Shown: piece after piece, positions 47,509-57,047 of the stretch
Numbering within the stretch: position 1 is the stretch's first letter
Layout: each line of letters begins with the position of its first letter
Assembly (NCBI RefSeq): GCF_001905095.1
Contig: NZ_LWLS01000001.1
Coordinates: 480,666-544,665, forward strand
Length of the DNA stretch: 64,000 nucleotides
Direction of reading: 5' to 3'
Origin: Micromonospora sp. CB01531
Lineage (GTDB): Bacteria; Actinomycetota; Actinomycetes; Mycobacteriales; Micromonosporaceae
The notes under the pieces: model-generated
What the model saw: only the letters and a program-made list of their open reading frames with translations
Told to the model about the DNA's origin: nothing
The model's database searches: none
Made by a program: the position numbers and the translations under genes

Positions 47509-47988
47509 ATGACCGAGCTGTGGAACTGGAGAATCGACGGCGCGGCGCCCGTGGAGGTCTACCCGGCGCTGGCCGAGGCGCTCGGCCGGGTGGTGATGCC
47601 CCTCGCCGTCGCCGACCCGGTCCGACTGCCCGCGTACGCGGTGGTCTGTGACGTCTGGGAGGCGCCGGGGGTGTACGGCACCATGGTCGACTGTTACGGG
47701 GTGCCCGAGCGCCTGCCCGAGCTGCCCAGCATCGCGGCGCTGGCCCGGCTGCTGGACCGCAACTGCCTGATGCGTGACGACACCCTCGATGCTGGACGGC
47801 ACCTGCTGGTCGCCCCGGACGGCACGATCCGTCCGGTGCACTTCGACGTGGTCGAGACCGACGAGGGCGAGGTGCTCAGCGACCAGCGGCTCTGCACCGT
47901 CGCCCACCCCGGGTGCCGGGGCTGGTCGCAGTGCCACCGCTCGCGCTGGGCCCCCGACTCGGTCGCCCCCGCGCTCGCCGCCGCCTGA
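47509..47988 (+). CDS. Hypothetical protein between selD and miaB
   Basis: A 159-residue soluble protein that I cannot assign to a family. The ATG follows a clear GAGGAGG ribosome site. The sequence alternates strands and turns ([40 protein letters not shown]). Six cysteines include a C-terminal cluster, [20 protein letters not shown], which could bind a metal. No membrane helix or signal is visible. Codon use is like its neighbours. It is separated from selD by 200 bp with its own promoter-like sequence, so it is probably transcribed alone. Confidence 0.75.
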   Translation: MTELWNWRIDGAAPVEVYPALAEALGRVVMPLAVADPVRLPAYAVVCDVWEAPGVYGTMVDCYGVPERLPELPSIAALARLLDRNCLMRDDTLDAGRHLLVAPDGTIRPVHFDVVETDEGEVLSDQRLCTVAHPGCRGWSQCHRSRWAPDSVAPALAAA

Positions 47989-48077
47989 CCGGACCGGCAC
48001 CGCCGCACCGGCCGAGGTCGTCAGGCCCGGGCGGTGGGTGGGGCGCCGGGCTTCGGCCCGGATACGCTGTCCGGGTC

Positions 48078-49577
48078 ATGACTACCGCAGCCGCAGGCAG
48101 CCCGCGTACCTACCAGGTGCGCACGTACGGCTGCCAGATGAACGTGCACGACTCCGAGCGCATCTCCGGCCTGCTCGAACAGGCCGGTTACGTGCGCGCC
48201 GCCGAGGCCGACGAGCAGCCCGACGTGGTGGTGTTCAACACCTGCGCGGTCCGGGAGAACGCGGACAACCGGCTCTACGGCAACCTCGGTCATCTGCGTC
48301 CCGTGAAGGACAAGCACCCCGGGATGCAGATCGCGGTCGGCGGCTGCCTGGCTCAGAAGGACCGCGGCGAGATCGTCCGCAAGGCCCCCTGGGTGGACGT
48401 GGTCTTCGGCACGCACAACATCGGCTCGCTGCCGGTGCTGCTGGAGCGGGCCCGGCACAACGCCGCCGCCGAGGTGGAGATCCTCGAGTCGCTCGAGGTG
48501 TTCCCCTCCACGCTGCCCACCCGGCGCGAGTCGACGTACGCCGGCTGGGTGTCGATCTCCGTGGGCTGCAACAACACCTGCACGTTCTGCATCGTGCCGT
48601 CGCTGCGCGGCAAGGAGAAGGACCGCCGCCCTGGCGACATCCTCTCCGAGGTGCGCGCCCTGGTCGACGAGGGCGTGCTGGAGGTGACCCTGCTCGGGCA
48701 GAACGTCAACTCCTACGGTGTGGAGTTCGGCGACCGGTACGCGTTCGGCAAGCTGCTGCGGGCGTGCGGCGACATCGAGGGCCTGGAGCGGGTCCGGTTC
48801 ACCAGCCCGCACCCGAAGGACTTCACCGACGACGTGATCGCCGCGATGGCCGAGACGCCGAACGTCTGCCACTCGCTGCACATGCCGTTGCAGTCGGGCT
48901 CCGACGACGTGCTGCGGGCGATGCGCCGCTCGTACCGCTCGGAGCGATACCTGGGCATCATCGAGAAGGTCCGGGCGGCCATGCCGGACGCGGCGATCAC
49001 CACGGACATCATCGTCGGCTTCCCTGGCGAGACCGACGCCGACTTCGAGCGGACCCTCGACGTGGTCCGCGAGGCCCGCTTCGCCTCGGCGTTCACCTTC
49101 CAGTACTCCAAGCGCCCCGGCACCCCGGCCGCGACCATGGACGGCCAGCTCCCCAAGCAGGTCGTGCAGGAGCGGTACGAGCGGCTGATCGCCACGGTGG
49201 AGGAGATCACCTGGGCGGAGAACAAGAAGCTCGTGGGGGAGAGCGTCGAGGTGCTGGTCGCCGTCGGCGAGGGACGCAAGGACGAGCGCACCGGCCGGAT
49301 GTCCGGCCGGGCCCGGGACGGCCGCCTCGTGCACTTCGACGCGGGAAGCCTGGCCGGGCAGATCCGCCCCGGCGACATCGTGCACACCGCCGTCACGTAC
49401 GCCGCGCCGCACCACCTCAACGCCGACGGCGAGCCGCTGTCGCACCGGCGTACCCGGGCCGGCGACGCCGCCGAGGCGGGGCGCGCCCCGCGTACCCCGG
49501 GTGTGCTGCTGGGGCTGCCGACCATCGGTGCGCCGGCCGCGGTGCCCACGCCCGCGACCGGCTGCGCCGCCCACTGA
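48078..49577 (+). CDS. miaB: tRNA methylthiotransferase MiaB
   Basis: A 499-residue radical SAM enzyme that methylthiolates i6A37 in tRNAs. The N-terminal UPF0004 domain has the three cysteines of the second cluster ([22 protein letters not shown]). The radical SAM motif is [25 protein letters not shown] domain ([20 protein letters not shown]) follows, then a Pro/Ala-rich tail. It needs the isopentenyl group added by MiaA, whose gene is 2.3 kb downstream. The ATG lies 9 bp after a TACGCT sequence, suggesting a short or absent leader. Confidence 0.95.
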   Translation: MTTAAAGSPRTYQVRTYGCQMNVHDSERISGLLEQAGYVRAAEADEQPDVVVFNTCAVRENADNRLYGNLGHLRPVKDKHPGMQIAVGGCLAQKDRGEIVRKAPWVDVVFGTHNIGSLPVLLERARHNAAAEVEILESLEVFPSTLPTRRESTYAGWVSISVGCNNTCTFCIVPSLRGKEKDRRPGDILSEVRALVDEGVLEVTLLGQNVNSYGVEFGDRYAFGKLLRACGDIEGLERVRFTSPHPKDFTDDVIAAMAETPNVCHSLHMPLQSGSDDVLRAMRRSYRSERYLGIIEKVRAAMPDAAITTDIIVGFPGETDADFERTLDVVREARFASAFTFQYSKRPGTPAATMDGQLPKQVVQERYERLIATVEEITWAENKKLVGESVEVLVAVGEGRKDERTGRMSGRARDGRLVHFDAGSLAGQIRPGDIVHTAVTYAAPHHLNADGEPLSHRRTRAGDAAEAGRAPRTPGVLLGLPTIGAPAAVPTPATGCAAH

Positions 49578-49650
49578 CGCGATCGGCGCCCCGCCGGACG
49601 GCGGAGCCCCGACCGGTCCCGGCGGGGGGCGCGGGGCGACCGGGACAGGC

Positions 49651-49686
49651 GGGAGCCCCCGGTCCCGTGGGGGACCGAGGGCTCCC
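49651..49686. terminator. Hairpin terminator between miaB and the DUF349 gene
   Basis: A 16 bp stem with one mismatch (49651-49666 with 49671-49686) and a GTGG loop lies between the convergent miaB and DUF349 genes, 13 bp before the DUF349 stop. It is suitable as a two-way terminator. Confidence 0.8.
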
Positions 49687-49699
49687 GGGTGTGCTCAGG

Positions 49700-50908
49700 T
49701 CAGCTGGTCTGCTCGGCCAGCTGGAGGAACTGCCGCTTCGAGGCGAGCGCCTGCTCGGCCTCCTTGATCCGCCGGGTGTCGCCGGCGGCCTGCGCCCGGG
49801 CCAGCCGCTCCTCGGCCTCGGCGACCTGCGTACGCATCTGGGCCAGCAGCGGGCTGTCCTCCTTGGTGGTACGCCGCCACGCCGAGTCCATCACCTCGCG
49901 GACCTTCTCGTCCACGACGCGCAGCCGGCGCTCCAGCCCGGCGGCGGCCTCCCGGGGCACCCGGCCGGCCTCGTGCCACTGGGCCTGGAGGTCCCGCAGC
50001 TTCGCCTGGGCACCCTTCGGGTCGCCGTCGATGTCGAGTCCCTCGGCCTCGGCGAGCAGGGCCTGCTTGCGCTCCAGGTTGGCGCGCTGCTCGTTGTCCC
50101 GCGCCGAGAAGACCTCACTGCGCCGGGTGAAGAAGTCGTCCTGCGCCGCCCGGAACCGTTCCCAGAGCTTCTGCTCGGCCTCCTTGGACGCCCGCGGTGC
50201 GGACTTCCACCGGGCCATCAGGTCCTTGAGCTGGTTGGCGGTGACGCCCCAGTCGGTGGATTCCTTGAGCTTCTCGGCCTCGGTGACCAGCTCCTCCTTG
50301 ATCGACTGCGCCTGCTTGCGCTGCTGGTCGAGGGAGGCGAAGTGGGCGCCCCGCCGGCGGGTGAAGCCGTCCCGGGCGGCGGCGAACCGCTTCCACAGCT
50401 CACCGTCGGTCTTCTTGTCGACCCCCCGGATGGTCTTCCACTCGTCGAGGATCTCCTTGAGCCGGTCCCCGGCGGTCTTCCAGCCGGTCGACTCGGCGGC
50501 CAGCTTCTCCGCCTCCTCCACGAGGGCGGTCTTGCGGGCCAGCGCCTCGCTCCGGGCGGCGTCCCGGGCTGCCCTGGCCTCGCCGGCCTTCTCCTCGGCC
50601 GTCGCGGCCAGCTTGTCCAGGCGCGCGGCCAGCGCGTCGATGTCGCCGACCACGTGTGCCTCGGGCAGCGAGGCGCGGATCCGCTTGATCGTGGTCAGCG
50701 AGTGCCCGGCGTCCGCCGCGCCCGAGTTGAGCCGGGCCTCGGTCAGGTCCACCTCCGTCACCAGATCAGCGAACCGCCGGGCGAAGTGGGCCAGCCCCTC
50801 CTCCGGGGCTCCCGCCTGCCAGGATCCGACCACCCGCTCGCCTTCGGCGGTCTTGACGTAGACGGTGCCGTCCTCGTCCACCCGTCCGAAGGCAGTCCAG
50901 TCGCTCAT
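49700..50908 (-). CDS. DUF349 domain protein
   Basis: A 402-residue, almost entirely helical protein built from repeated DUF349 units. Repeats are recognisable by the Trp-Lys core, for example DRLKEILDEWKTIRGVDKKT, NQLKDLMARWKSAPRASKEA and AKLRDLQAQWHEAGRVPREA, each followed by a LWKRFAAARDGFTRRR-like segment. The C-terminal part is a coiled coil (QVAEAEERLARAQAAGDTRR). The role of the family is not established. The ATG at 50908 gives MSDWTAFGRVDEDGTVYVKT, the common start. It is divergent from the extradiol-dioxygenase-like gene. Confidence 0.88.
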   Translation of the reverse strand: MSDWTAFGRVDEDGTVYVKTAEGERVVGSWQAGAPEEGLAHFARRFADLVTEVDLTEARLNSGAADAGHSLTTIKRIRASLPEAHVVGDIDALAARLDKLAATAEEKAGEARAARDAARSEALARKTALVEEAEKLAAESTGWKTAGDRLKEILDEWKTIRGVDKKTDGELWKRFAAARDGFTRRRGAHFASLDQQRKQAQSIKEELVTEAEKLKESTDWGVTANQLKDLMARWKSAPRASKEAEQKLWERFRAAQDDFFTRRSEVFSARDNEQRANLERKQALLAEAEGLDIDGDPKGAQAKLRDLQAQWHEAGRVPREAAAGLERRLRVVDEKVREVMDSAWRRTTKEDSPLLAQMRTQVAEAEERLARAQAAGDTRRIKEAEQALASKRQFLQLAEQTS

Positions 50909-51109
50909 GTGCCCATCCTCGTTCTCCCGGCGTCGACGGGAGGTCCCGCGATCGCCGCCACGGCGCAGCAAAGTTACTTCCGGCATTGTCACAGGTCCGA
51001 CCCGGTCCGTGTCGAGCGCCTGTCGTCGACCGTGACCATACGGTGTCGTAGGGCCCTGGTGACCGGATCGGCGCGGGGACGCACCGGGGGGTACGGATAG
51101 GTTGGACCC

Positions 51110-51832
51110 GTGCCTCTGGTCGCCGCCGCCGTCTGCCCCCATCCGCCCCTGATCGTGCCCGAACTGGCCGGCGCCGCCGCCGGTGAGCTGGACGACCTCC
51201 GCGCCGCGGCCGACGGCGCCCTGGCCCGGTTGCTCGCCGCCGCTCCCGAGGTGATCCTGCTGGTGGGCGGCGGGCCGGAGAGCAGGGCCTTCGGCCCCGC
51301 CGACTCGGGGTCGCTGCGCGGCTACGGCCTCGACCGGCCGGTGCGGTTGTGGCCGGCCTGCTCCGGGGCGGAGGTCCTGCCGCTGAGCCTCACCGTCGGC
51401 GCGTGGCTGGTCGGCCGGACCGGCACCGAGCTGCCCCGGCTGGCCCGGTCCGTCGCCGAGGGCGCGACGCCCGCGGAGTGCGCCGAGCTCGGGGCGGCCC
51501 TCGCCGACGAGTCCGAGCGGCGCGCCGCGGTGCTGGTGCTGGGGGACGGGTCGGCGTGCCGGGGCACCGGGGCGCCCGGCTACGACGACCCGGGCGCCGA
51601 GGCGTACGACGACGGGGTGGCCCGGGCCCTGGCCGGCGCGGACGCCGGGGCCCTGCTCGGCCTGGACCCGGTACGGTCCGCGGAGCTGAAGGTCGCCGGG
51701 CGGGCGCCCTGGCAGGTGCTGGCCGGCGCGGTCCGCGCGGCCGGCGGCGGCTGGCGCGGTGACCTGGGCTACTACCAGGCCCCCTACGGGGTCTCCTACT
51801 TCGTGGCGAGCTGGGACCGGGAGCAGCAGTGA
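51110..51832 (+). CDS. Class III extradiol dioxygenase-like protein
   Basis: A 240-residue protein whose N terminus, LVAAAVCPHPPLIVPELAGA, and internal ILLVGGGPESR, VLVLGDGSACRG and LGYYQAPYGVSYFVASW match the actinobacterial family represented by Rv2728c. The fold is that of class III extradiol dioxygenase B subunits. The single His in CPHPP is kept, but further metal ligands are not clear, so activity is uncertain. The GTG start overlaps a TAGGTT -10-like region upstream, and the stop overlaps the miaA start by 4 bp. This gene always travels with miaA-dapF in related genomes that I know. Confidence 0.8.
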   Translation: MPLVAAAVCPHPPLIVPELAGAAAGELDDLRAAADGALARLLAAAPEVILLVGGGPESRAFGPADSGSLRGYGLDRPVRLWPACSGAEVLPLSLTVGAWLVGRTGTELPRLARSVAEGATPAECAELGAALADESERRAAVLVLGDGSACRGTGAPGYDDPGAEAYDDGVARALAGADAGALLGLDPVRSAELKVAGRAPWQVLAGAVRAAGGGWRGDLGYYQAPYGVSYFVASWDREQQ

Positions 51833-52740
51833 CCGGCCCGGTGGTGGCCGTGGTCGGTCCGACCGCGGCCGGGAAGTCGGCGCTGAGCATCGCGCTCGCG
51901 CACGCCCTCGACGGCGAGGTGGTCAACGCCGACTCGATGCAGCTCTATCGGGGCATGGACATCGGCACCGCCAAGCTGACCCCGGCCGAGCGCGACGGCG
52001 TGCCGCACCACCTGCTCGACATCTGGGAGGTGACCGAGCCGGCCAGCGTCGCCGAGTACCAGCGGCTGGCCCGCGCCGCGGTCGACGACATCCTGGCCCG
52101 GGGGAAGGTGCCGCTGCTGGTCGGCGGCTCCGGCCTGTACGTGCGGGCGGTGCTGGAGCAGTTCGAGTTCCCCGGCACCGACCCGGCGGTGCGGGAGCGG
52201 CTGGAGGCGGAGCTGGTCGTGGCCGGCCCGGCTCCGCTGTACGCCCGGCTGCAGGCGGCCGACCCGGTGGCGGCGGCCGGCATCCTGCCGACCAACGGGC
52301 GGCGGATCGTCCGGGCACTCGAAGTGATCGAGCTGACCGGGGCGCCGTTCACCGCCTCGCTGCCCGAGCCCACGCCGTACTACCCGTCTGTGCAGCTGGG
52401 CGTGGACCTGGACACCGCATTGCTGGACGAGCGGATCGCGTTGCGGGTCGACCGGATGTGGGCCGACGGGCTGGTGGCCGAGACGCAGACGCTGGTCGGC
52501 CGCGGCCTGCCCGAGGGGCGTACGGCCAGCCGGGCCCTCGGCTACCAGCAGGTGCTGCGATTCCTGGCCGGGGAGCTGACCGAGGCCGAGGCGCACGTCG
52601 AGACGATCCGGGCGACCCGCCGGTTCGTCCGGCGGCAGCGGTCCTGGTTCCGGCGCGATCCGCGGATCCACTGGCTGGACTCGGCCTCGTCTTCGTTTCT
52701 CGACACTGCGCTGCGGGTGGTCGCCGAGCATCGGGAATGA
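51829..52740 (+). CDS. miaA: tRNA dimethylallyltransferase MiaA
   Basis: A 303-residue MiaA. The P-loop is GPTAAGKSAL, followed by NADSMQLYRGMDIGTAKLTP with the substrate-binding Asp-Ser and the core HHLLDIWEVTEPASVAEYQR. The insertion domain contains PTNGRRIVRALEVIELTGAP, and the C-terminal part has ALGYQQVLRFLAGELTEAEA and RRFVRRQRSWFRRDPRIHWL. It transfers dimethylallyl to A37 of tRNAs, the step before MiaB. The GTG start is coupled to the preceding stop. Confidence 0.95.
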   Translation: MTGPVVAVVGPTAAGKSALSIALAHALDGEVVNADSMQLYRGMDIGTAKLTPAERDGVPHHLLDIWEVTEPASVAEYQRLARAAVDDILARGKVPLLVGGSGLYVRAVLEQFEFPGTDPAVRERLEAELVVAGPAPLYARLQAADPVAAAGILPTNGRRIVRALEVIELTGAPFTASLPEPTPYYPSVQLGVDLDTALLDERIALRVDRMWADGLVAETQTLVGRGLPEGRTASRALGYQQVLRFLAGELTEAEAHVETIRATRRFVRRQRSWFRRDPRIHWLDSASSSFLDTALRVVAEHRE

Positions 52741-52747
52741 TGGGGGC

Positions 52748-53593
52748 GTGGAGTTCACCAAGGGCCACGGCACCGGCAACGACTTCGTCATCCTGCCCGA
52801 CCCGGACGGGGCGCTCGACCTGACGCCGGGCCTGGTCGCCGCGCTCTGCGACCGGCGGCGCGGGATCGGCGGGGACGGCGTGCTGCGGGTGGTGCGGGCC
52901 GCCAAGCACCCGGAGGGTGCGGCCCTGGCCGGTGAGGCCGAGTGGTTCATGGACTACTGGAACTCCGACGGTTCGTTCGCGGAGATGTGCGGCAACGGCG
53001 CCCGGGTCTTCGTGCGCTACCTGCTGGAGACCGGGCTGGCTACCCCGTCCGGTGCGGCGCTGCCGGTGGCCACCCGGGCCGGCGTCGTGCACGCACGGGT
53101 CGAGGGGGAGGCCATCGCCGTCGAGATGCGCCGCCCCCGGGTGTACGACACGGCCACCGCCGCCCTGGGCGGGCTGACCCTGACCGGCGCGGCGGTGGAC
53201 GTGGGCAACCCGCACCTGGTCTGCGTCCTGCCCGCCGCCCTGGAGTTGGCCGGCCTGGATCTCACCCGGGCGCCCGACGTGGATCCGGCGGTCTTCCCCG
53301 CCGGGGTGAACGTCGAGTTCACCGCCCCCGGCGAGCCGGTCCCCGGCGCCGACGGGCACGTGCGGATGCGGGTCTACGAGCGGGGCTCCGCCGAGACGCT
53401 CTCCTGCGGCACCGGGGCGTGTGCCGTGGCCGCGGTGGCCCTGCGGGACGCCGGCCGGGACACCGGCACCGTGGCCGTGGACGTCCCCGGCGGCCGCCTC
53501 ACGGTGACGGTCACGCCCGACTCCTGCTGGCTCTCCGGCCCCGCCGTCCTGGTCGCCACCGGCGAGGTCACGGTGACGGCGCCGGCGGGTTGA
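52748..53593 (+). CDS. dapF: Diaminopimelate epimerase
   Basis: A 281-residue DapF. It begins with the typical FTKGHGTGNDFVILPDPDG, and the two catalytic cysteines are in EMCGNGARVFVRYLL and TLSCGTGACAVAAVA. It converts LL- to meso-diaminopimelate for lysine and peptidoglycan. The GTG start lies 7 bp after miaA, so it belongs to the same operon. Confidence 0.96.
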   Translation: MEFTKGHGTGNDFVILPDPDGALDLTPGLVAALCDRRRGIGGDGVLRVVRAAKHPEGAALAGEAEWFMDYWNSDGSFAEMCGNGARVFVRYLLETGLATPSGAALPVATRAGVVHARVEGEAIAVEMRRPRVYDTATAALGGLTLTGAAVDVGNPHLVCVLPAALELAGLDLTRAPDVDPAVFPAGVNVEFTAPGEPVPGADGHVRMRVYERGSAETLSCGTGACAVAAVALRDAGRDTGTVAVDVPGGRLTVTVTPDSCWLSGPAVLVATGEVTVTAPAG

Positions 53594-53712
53594 ACAGCCG
53601 GTCGAGGTGGTGGGCCGGGATCACGAGCGCCGCTGGTCCGTCGCGCTGCTGGTGGGCGGCGCCGTCCGGAAGGGTCGTCGCCCGTTCCCGGGCCACCACA
53701 CTGTTGAGTGAC

Positions 53713-53746
53713 ATGCCGCTCAGTCATTTTTATGCCTGAGCGGCAT
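53713..53746 (+). terminator. Hairpin with T-rich loop after dapF
   Basis: ATGCCGCTCAG (53713-53723) pairs perfectly with CTGAGCGGCAT (53736-53746) around a 12-base loop containing TTTTT. It lies in the 273 bp gap between the convergent dapF and malic enzyme genes. Otherwise this gap holds nothing recognisable. Confidence 0.6.
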
Positions 53747-53866
53747 ATCGCTCTCGGGCACCGGACGGGGTGGCCGCGACACGCCGGGCGGTCACCAGCC
53801 CGGGCACCCGGCCGCGGCGGGCCACCGCCGGCTCCGGGGGCGGGCCTGGGACTGGCAGCGGTGGAG

Positions 53867-55339
53867 TCAGGGGATGGCGCTGGCCTCGGCGGCGATCTCG
53901 GGGAGGTCGGCGGGACCCGGGTCGGCGGCCGGGGGCGGCGTGGCGCCCGGGTTCTGCGCGGCGGCGCGGACGGCGGCCGCCACGGCCGGGGCGACCCGGG
54001 CGTCGAAGACGCTCGGCACGATCACCGTCGGGTTGATCTTGTCCTCGCCGACCACGTCCGCGATGGCTCGGGCCGCCGCGATCGCCATCTCCTCGGTGAA
54101 CTCCTCCGCGTGCGCGTCCAGCATGCCGCGGAAGACGCCCGGGAAGGCGAGCACGTTGTTGATCTGGTTCGGCTGGTCGGAGCGACCGGTGGCGACCACC
54201 GCGGCGTACTTGCGCGCCTCCCGCGGGTCCACCTCCGGGTCCGGGTTGGCCAGCGCGAAGACGATGGCGTCCTTGGCCATGGTGGCGATGTCGTCGCCGG
54301 TGAGCAGGTTCGGCGCGCTCACCCCGATGAACACGTCCGCGCCCTCGACCGCCCCGCGCAGGTCGCCTGCGTAGTTGTCCTTGTTGGTGTGCTCGGCCAG
54401 CCACTGCCAGGCCGGGTTGAGGTCGGCCAGCCCGCGGTGCAGGGCGCCCTGGCGGTCGTACGCGATGATGTCGCCCACACCCTGACGGAGCAGCAGCTTC
54501 ATGATCGCCGTGCCGGCCGCGCCGGCGCCGGAGACGACCACCCGGACGTCCGCGAGCTGCTTGCCCACGACGCGCAGCGCGTTGGTCAGCGCGGCGAGCA
54601 CGCAGATCGCGGTGCCGTGCTGGTCGTCGTGGAAGACCGGGATGTCCAGCGCCTCGCGCAGCCGGGCCTCGATCTCGAAGCAGCGCGGCGCGGCGATGTC
54701 CTCCAGGTTGATCCCGCCGTACGCGGGCGCGATCGCCTTGACGATCGCGACGATCTCGTCGGTGTCCTGGGTGTCCAGCACCACCGGCCAGGCGTCCACC
54801 CCGCCGAAGCGCTTGAACAGCGCCGCCTTGCCCTCCATCACCGGCAGCGAGGCGGCCGGCCCGAGGTTGCCCAGGCCGAGCACGGCCGAGCCGTCGCTGA
54901 CCACGGCGACCGTGTTGCGCTTGATGGTGAGCCGGCGGGCGTCGGCCGGGTTCTCGGCGATCGCCTGGCAGACCCGGGCCACCCCCGGGGTGTACGCGCG
55001 GGACAGCTCGTCCCGGGTGCGCAGCGCCACCTTCGAGCTGACCTCGATCTTGCCGCCGAGGTGCAGCAGGAACGTCCGGTCGGAGACCTTGCGGACGTCC
55101 ACCCCCTCGAGCGCGGTCAGCGCCTCGACCACCTGGTCGGCGTGGTTGGCGTCGGCGGTGTCGCAGGTGAGATCGACGATCACGTGCGCCGGGTCGGAGT
55201 CGACCACGTCGAGCGCGGTGACGATGGCGCCGGCCTCGCCCGCCGCCGTGGTCAGTCGGCCGATGGAGGAGGCGTCGGCGGGTACCGCGATCCGGATCGT
55301 TATCGAGAATCCGGCACTCGGCAGTCGGCTGATGGCCAC
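53867..55339 (-). CDS. NAD(P)-dependent malic enzyme with N-terminal ACT domain
   Basis: A 490-residue malic enzyme. Residues about 12-90 form an ACT-like regulatory domain (FSITIRIAVPADASSIGRLT). The catalytic part shows ELSRAYTPGVARVCQAIAEN, VAVVSDGSAVLGLGNLGPAA, the MEGKAALFKRFGGVDAWPVV block, DIPVFHDDQHGTAICVLAAL with the metal site, and the dinucleotide loop VVVSGAGAAGTAIMKLLLRQ. It decarboxylates malate to pyruvate. The last 40 residues are an Ala/Pro tail. Cofactor preference (NAD or NADP) cannot be decided by eye. Confidence 0.93.
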   Translation of the reverse strand: MAISRLPSAGFSITIRIAVPADASSIGRLTTAAGEAGAIVTALDVVDSDPAHVIVDLTCDTADANHADQVVEALTALEGVDVRKVSDRTFLLHLGGKIEVSSKVALRTRDELSRAYTPGVARVCQAIAENPADARRLTIKRNTVAVVSDGSAVLGLGNLGPAASLPVMEGKAALFKRFGGVDAWPVVLDTQDTDEIVAIVKAIAPAYGGINLEDIAAPRCFEIEARLREALDIPVFHDDQHGTAICVLAALTNALRVVGKQLADVRVVVSGAGAAGTAIMKLLLRQGVGDIIAYDRQGALHRGLADLNPAWQWLAEHTNKDNYAGDLRGAVEGADVFIGVSAPNLLTGDDIATMAKDAIVFALANPDPEVDPREARKYAAVVATGRSDQPNQINNVLAFPGVFRGMLDAHAEEFTEEMAIAAARAIADVVGEDKINPTVIVPSVFDARVAPAVAAAVRAAAQNPGATPPPAADPGPADLPEIAAEASAIP

Positions 55340-55533
55340 GAAAACTCCTCCGTCATCACTGCGGTTCGCCAGGCATTTCTACTCGCTCGTCGAGTTTGCC
55401 CGGCAGCCGGCCCCGCTACTGGTGGGTACGGCCACCGGCATATAGCAGGTGCATCCGGCGTTGCCACATGTCAGGATTGCTCGTACGCGCCGGAAATCCC
55501 TCGGTAGCGGACAGAACGGACAGGAGACGCAGT

Positions 55534-56997
55534 TTGCGAGACCAGGAGACCTACGTACCCTTCGAGGACGACGAGCTCGACGCCACCACCGGCGAGTACG
55601 AGCTGTCGGAGCGGCAGGCGCTGCGGCGGGTCCCCGGCCTCTCCACCGAGCTCACCGACATCACCGAGGTCGAATACCGCCAGCTGCGGCTGGAGCGGGT
55701 CGTCCTGGTGGGCGTCTGGACCGAGGGGACCCAGGAGGACGCGGAGAACAGCCTCACCGAGCTGGCGGCGCTGGCCGAGACGGCCGGCTCGCAGGTGCTC
55801 GAGGGGCTGATCCAGCGTCGCAACCGGCCCGACCCGGCCACGTACGTCGGTCGGGGCAAGGTCGACGACCTGGGCGCGGTGGTGCTCTCCACCGGCGCCG
55901 ACACGGTGATCTGCGACGGTGAGCTGTCCCCGTCGCAGCTGCGCAACCTGGAGCAGCGCACCAAGGTCAAGGTGGTCGACCGGACGGCGCTGATCCTCGA
56001 CATCTTCGCCCAGCACGCCAAGAGCCGCGAGGGCAAGGCCCAGGTCGAGCTGGCCCAGCTCGAATACCTGCTGCCGCGACTGCGCGGTTGGGGTGAGACG
56101 CTCTCCCGGCAGACCGGTGGTAGCGGTCGCGGTGGCGGCGCCGGCGGTGGCGTGGGCCTGCGCGGCCCCGGTGAGACCAAGCTCGAGACCGACCGGCGCC
56201 GGATCCGGCGCCGGATCGCCCGGCTGCGCCGCGAGATCAAGAGCATGACGACGGTACGCCAGACCAAGCGCGCCCGCCGGACGCGCAACGCGGTGCCCGC
56301 GGTGGCCATCGCCGGCTACACCAACGCCGGCAAGTCCAGCCTGCTCAACCGGCTCACGGGCGCGGGCGTGCTGGTGGAGAACGCACTGTTCGCCACCCTG
56401 GACCCGACCACCCGCCGGGCCACCACCTCCGACGGCCGGCTCTACACCCTCTCCGACACCGTCGGGTTCGTCCGGCACCTGCCGCACCAGATCGTCGAGG
56501 CGTTCCGCTCGACCCTGGAGGAGGTCGCCGACGCCGACCTGGTGGTGCACGTGGTCGACGGCACCCACCCGAACCCGGAGGAGCAGGTGCGGGCGGTCCG
56601 CGAGGTGCTCGCCGAGGTGGGCGCCGACCGGCTGCCCGAGTTGCTGGTGGTCAACAAGACCGACGCGGCCGACGAGGAGAACCTGCTGCGGCTCAAGCGG
56701 ATCTGGCCCGAGGCGGTCCTCGTCTCCGCGCACACCGGGGGCGGGATCGAGGGGCTGCGCGAGGCGATCGAGCAGCGGCTGCCGCGCCCGGCGGTCGAGG
56801 TCCGTGCGGTGCTCCCCTACGACCGGGGTGACCTGGTGGCCCGGCTGCACCGGCAGGGCGAGGTGCTGAGCATCTCCCACCTGCCCGAGGGCACGCTGCT
56901 GCACGTACGGGTCAACGAGGCGCTCGCCGCCGAACTGGCGCCGTACCGGGCGGGGGAGCGGCTCGCCAGCGGAGAGCGGGTTGGCGTCGGCCGGTGA
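55534..56997 (+). CDS. hflX: GTPase HflX
   Basis: A 487-residue HflX, a ribosome-associated GTPase. The N-terminal domain has GLIQRRNRPDPATYVGRGKV, a Gly-rich linker (TGGSGRGGGAGGGVGLRGPG) follows, then GETKLETDRRRIRRRIARLR and the G domain: P-loop GYTNAGKSSLLN, switch DTVGFVRHLP and NKTD. I choose TTG at 55534 because it sits 6 bp after a good CAGGAGA ribosome site and gives LRDQETYVPFEDDEL. An ATG at 55468 in the same frame would add 22 residues with no family match. It is divergent from malic enzyme. Confidence 0.92.
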   Translation: MRDQETYVPFEDDELDATTGEYELSERQALRRVPGLSTELTDITEVEYRQLRLERVVLVGVWTEGTQEDAENSLTELAALAETAGSQVLEGLIQRRNRPDPATYVGRGKVDDLGAVVLSTGADTVICDGELSPSQLRNLEQRTKVKVVDRTALILDIFAQHAKSREGKAQVELAQLEYLLPRLRGWGETLSRQTGGSGRGGGAGGGVGLRGPGETKLETDRRRIRRRIARLRREIKSMTTVRQTKRARRTRNAVPAVAIAGYTNAGKSSLLNRLTGAGVLVENALFATLDPTTRRATTSDGRLYTLSDTVGFVRHLPHQIVEAFRSTLEEVADADLVVHVVDGTHPNPEEQVRAVREVLAEVGADRLPELLVVNKTDAADEENLLRLKRIWPEAVLVSAHTGGGIEGLREAIEQRLPRPAVEVRAVLPYDRGDLVARLHRQGEVLSISHLPEGTLLHVRVNEALAAELAPYRAGERLASGERVGVGR

Positions 56998-57047
56998 GCC
57001 GTTCGGCGTCACCCGCCTGTAACCCGAGGCGTGCGACACTTGGCGCC

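Noticed and set aside
53594..53866. Gene in the dapF to malic enzyme gap
   Set aside because: Open frames here are continuations of antisense frames of malic enzyme; only a hairpin is supported.
55537..55560. Sequence ACCAGGAGACCTAC resembling a cobalamin-riboswitch B12 box
   Set aside because: It is inside the hflX coding sequence (RDQETY) and has no surrounding riboswitch structure; hflX is not a B12 gene.
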